Shown: piece after piece, positions 55,495 to 64,000 of the stretch
Position numbering within the stretch: position 1 is the first letter of the stretch
Layout: each line of letters starts with the position of its first letter
DNA from: Litoditis marina
Taxonomy: Eukaryota; Nematoda; Chromadorea; Rhabditida; Rhabditidae
NCBI GenBank assembly: GCA_964036275.1
Contig: OZ038436.1
Span: 5,178,936 to 5,242,935, forward strand
DNA length: 64,000 bases
Reading direction: 5' to 3'
The notes under the pieces: model-generated
The model's input: only the letters and a program-made list of their open reading frames with translations
What the model was told of the DNA's origin: nothing
Databases searched by the model: none
Translations under genes and position numbers: made by a program

Positions 55495-55609
55495 GAACTC
55501 AATTGAAAAGTCACGGATAGCTAGCATTCTAATGAGGCATTGTAGCTTTGTCCTTGCACGTTTCTGAGTTCTGCTGTGGTTGACATGTTTCACGTGACTA
55601 TACAATTGA
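55495..55609. repeat. MITE family B, copy 7
   Basis: ACTCAATTGAAAAGTCACGG to GTTTCACGTGACTATACAAT, with GTTTCTGAGTTCTGCTGTGG inside. Confidence 0.75.
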
Positions 55610-56382
55610 AAACAATTATTCGCGCGTCCAATCATGTTTCCAATCATGAAAAGAAGTTTAAATTGAAACAAGGAGTTAGAGAAATATAGCTTTGTTCAGA
55701 CATTTTTCCATTATTTAAACGTATCTATAGAAATTTTCATAGAAACTTGACCAGTTGGATAAATTATCATGTGTTGTGCTTTGTTCTACAACGAAATGTC
55801 AAGTTGACATGAAAAATGTTGTATTTTTATTTACAGTTCGGTCTAGCACAGAAAAAAGGTACATTCGCATTTTCAAACAGGCAGTGTGTTTATGGTAAAT
55901 GACTGCCTATTCTAGTAGCTCATTCAGCGGGAACTCAGTAAAATGAATGTGAATTCATATATAGTACCTTATTGATGGGGAGCGAAAAACCCTGTTATAC
56001 GAAATAAGTTGATTAACTATTACATGCGAAACAGTGAACTGTGCTTAAATGAAGACTTGATGTCAGAATTAGTTCGAACTGCCTTCACATTATTAATTGT
56101 CAAAGATCGAATAATAACGTTCATTCCATAACGCTGCGTGAAACTTTGAAATATGTAAACAAAAATCTCACACCCGATCACCTAATTGATGAGCTCTTTT
56201 GACACAACAATGAACACAATATACAAATACTACATATATCATTGGTCGATCCATAATGTATCTTAAATTGTGTCAAGATACAAACTATACAACATTGTAA
56301 AAAACAATGACATCGTTCGGTTCACTCTCTTTCAGAAAAGCAACAACATAGACTGAAGTTAGCGGATGAATTTATATATTTC
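55610..56382. other. Intergenic stretch between the Maverick and the transporter
   Basis: AT-rich, no exon recognised; the 3' UTR of the minus-strand transporter probably lies at the right-hand end. No Maverick terminal repeat identified. Confidence 0.5.
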
Positions 56383-62184
<5,802 letters not shown>

Positions 62185-64000
62185 CTGAATCACATGAATA
62201 ATGATAAATTATTTTGGCGAACAAACGCCCAATCTACTATATAGTAGACGTGAAACATTCAGATTCACAGTACAAGTGGTCGTTCCGCTTGTCACGCGCT
62301 CCTAGAGACATATGCAACTAGAAAATGTTCAGCGACTGAACGGTGATTGTACAGTGAAACTAATGCAATATTTCAGAATGTATTCATTCATTTCTCTTCT
62401 CATCGGAATTCTCAGAATGTATTCAGGAATGCATGTTCACACGCAGTCCTCTTCTCCCTTCCTCGATAGAAGTTTCTCGCATGTCACTGGATCAATGCCA
62501 TTAGAGCATTCGATAATCCACCATGATGTCTTCAATGAAGGAGGGACCAAGATCAACTCAGAAGAAACTGCTACTACAAAGATCTGTGACATGTATGACG
62601 ATTTTCATTTCAGTTGTGGAAATATTCATTTCAGTTGTGGAAATATGCGTACATATGCTAAAACATTCAGGCCCCCTCACACCATTCTGCGTCTCTCGCT
62701 TTTCCCACTATTTCGCGTGACTTGTATCGGATTTCGATTTTGAGGAGTAATTAGCAAGTCACTGTTTAGTTCATTATATAGTGTACATGAAACCTGCAAA
62801 TGCGTGCCAAAGTTTGCCGCCTTTCGAAGAGTGTTCGACCGAGTGAAGATTTCGTTGATTATTTTAATTCGCATGTTTGACAAAATCTAACCTAACCTAG
62901 CCTAGACTAATCTAACCTAGTCTAACCTACCCTAGTCTAGCCTTACCTGGCGTGGGGAATTTGCGTTTCAAAAAAACAGTTTGTTCCGTTGGTAAGAACT
63001 ATTTAATTAGTCAGATGTACGATGTCTCAACCATGTTTTTCAGCAAATCGTCGGTTGATTAAGTTATCGAAATTAAATTAGCATAGTGGTGTGAAATATG
63101 TACAGGAAAAACGGTTAGCGGACAAAGCTGATCTATAGTATGGATGAAACATCCGAGTGCGAAAGTTTCCCAGGTTACAGAGAGATTTCGTCTGAATGTC
63201 AAAACTGTGTCTCAGAGCTGTATGCTCTGTTCGGTAAAATGCTTGTTAAAGATCGAAAATGAGTGATTGATGACTACTCAAAACAAAAATACCCTGGATT
63301 CAACTAGTTATCGAATTTTTGTCGGGTATTCAACATATTTGGCACAATTATTGGGGCCGAGCAGGAAATTGCTGATTTTTTTGACACGCATTCAATACAA
63401 ACTGGTGATCCAGCGCAGAGCTCCGCAAACTGCACAGCTGCCGATTTTTCGAATCAGTTCGAAAACAATAAATCCGTGAGAAATCATGAGAATAATCATC
63501 ATGAGCATGACCATGAAAATCATGAGAAATCAGAAATGAGCAATCAAGGTTGACCTTGATTTGAACACGCACGGCAAAGCTATCTGCTAAAGCCTTTATA
63601 AACTATGTATTTCATCTTTTTTAGTAACCCGAAGTAAAGACTCTTCAATTACTTTGGGTGAAGTTAACATGATTACATTAGTGGATCTGAGCAGCTATCA
63701 ACCTTTAGCTGTCTGATAAATAGACTGACTGAAACATGTGGATGCGAGAGCAAAATCACAGAAAATTTCACAAAATTCCCAGAAAATCCCTATATTCATT
63801 TACGAAATTTGAGGGGGGGGGGGAGAAGAGAAAAATGTCATTTCAGGTACCCACGGGTACCTTAACAACCGTAACCCTCGTAAAATCAGACTAAATATGT
63901 ACACTACATGTTCAATGAGTGTGCAATATTTCGAAATGAATTTGGCATATATACTAGAAGTAAATTGAATAGTCACAAGAATTAGGCATCGCCAGAATAA
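62185..64000. other. Right-hand end: transporter intron or upstream region
   Basis: No further transporter exon could be identified. Features: a partial family C MITE (62652-62715), a run of CTAACCTAGC-type short repeats (62885-62950), a poly-G run near 63811, and the start of a family B MITE at 63951 cut by the window end (TACTAGAAGTAAATTGAATA). Minus-strand frames at 62677-62883 and 63348-63572 have no recognised domain. Confidence 0.5.
62885..62950. repeat. CTAACCTAGC-type simple repeat
   Basis: About 13 degenerate 5-mers of the type CTAAC or CTAGC in tandem (CTAACCTAACCTAGCCTAGA...). Not the nematode telomere repeat TTAGGC. Confidence 0.7.

Noticed and set aside
62885..62950. Interstitial telomere repeat
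   Set aside because: The unit is CTAAC/CTAGC-like, not the nematode TTAGGC repeat.

Overview
Eukaryotic DNA, almost certainly from a free-living nematode. The signs are a cuticle collagen, C-type lectin-like and P-glycoprotein genes cut into many small exons, T-rich 3' splice sites ending TTTCAG, two start codons lying directly behind a splice acceptor (as expected for spliced-leader trans-splicing), and very many short inverted-repeat transposons. The high intron density (17 exons for 538 codons, 7 exons for a collagen) fits an intron-rich rhabditid such as a diplogastrid (Pristionchus type) better than Caenorhabditis elegans; the species is inference.

Layout. 1-8600: no convincing gene; inverted-repeat elements, a diverged ~200-bp tandem array, and a ~180-bp duplication upstream of the collagen. 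9135-12453 (+): cuticle collagen, 7 exons, 319 aa. 14478-28755 (+): secreted C-type lectin-like gene with two CTLDs; its 6.8-kb second intron holds a Mutator-like (MULE) element with a spliced transposase and terminal inverted repeats, followed by a 586-bp element built around the palindrome GGCGTTAACGCC. 30495-40872 (-): complete 17-exon gene for a lysine/alanine-rich 538-aa protein I do not recognise; at least seven repeat insertions sit in its introns. 42991-44125 (-): last exons of two related small genes sharing the motif HDPNYQTLA; in one, a MITE supplies the final codons and stop.

45700-55450: remains of a Maverick/Polinton, a virus-like DNA transposon. Present are a chromodomain integrase (with a MITE inserted, a stop and a frameshift), a penton-like capsid gene with an expanded 23-residue repeat, a pX-like core protein, and a hexon-like major capsid gene broken into frames and cut off by a 41-bp minisatellite. 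A degenerate RING-finger gene is interleaved with it, and a 5'-truncated non-LTR retrotransposon lies inside it. 56383-62184 (-): the C-terminal half of a P-glycoprotein ABC transporter; the N-terminal half lies beyond the window. 62200-64000: repeats only.

The collagen, lectin, 17-exon gene and transporter are ordinary host genes with no evident functional link. The shared theme is repeat invasion. At least ten MITE families recur, several sharing the TIR tip TATAG, and copies abut splice sites, sit inside transposon genes and terminate a host reading frame. All exon models come from reading frames, splice consensus and phase agreement, without transcripts or alignments.
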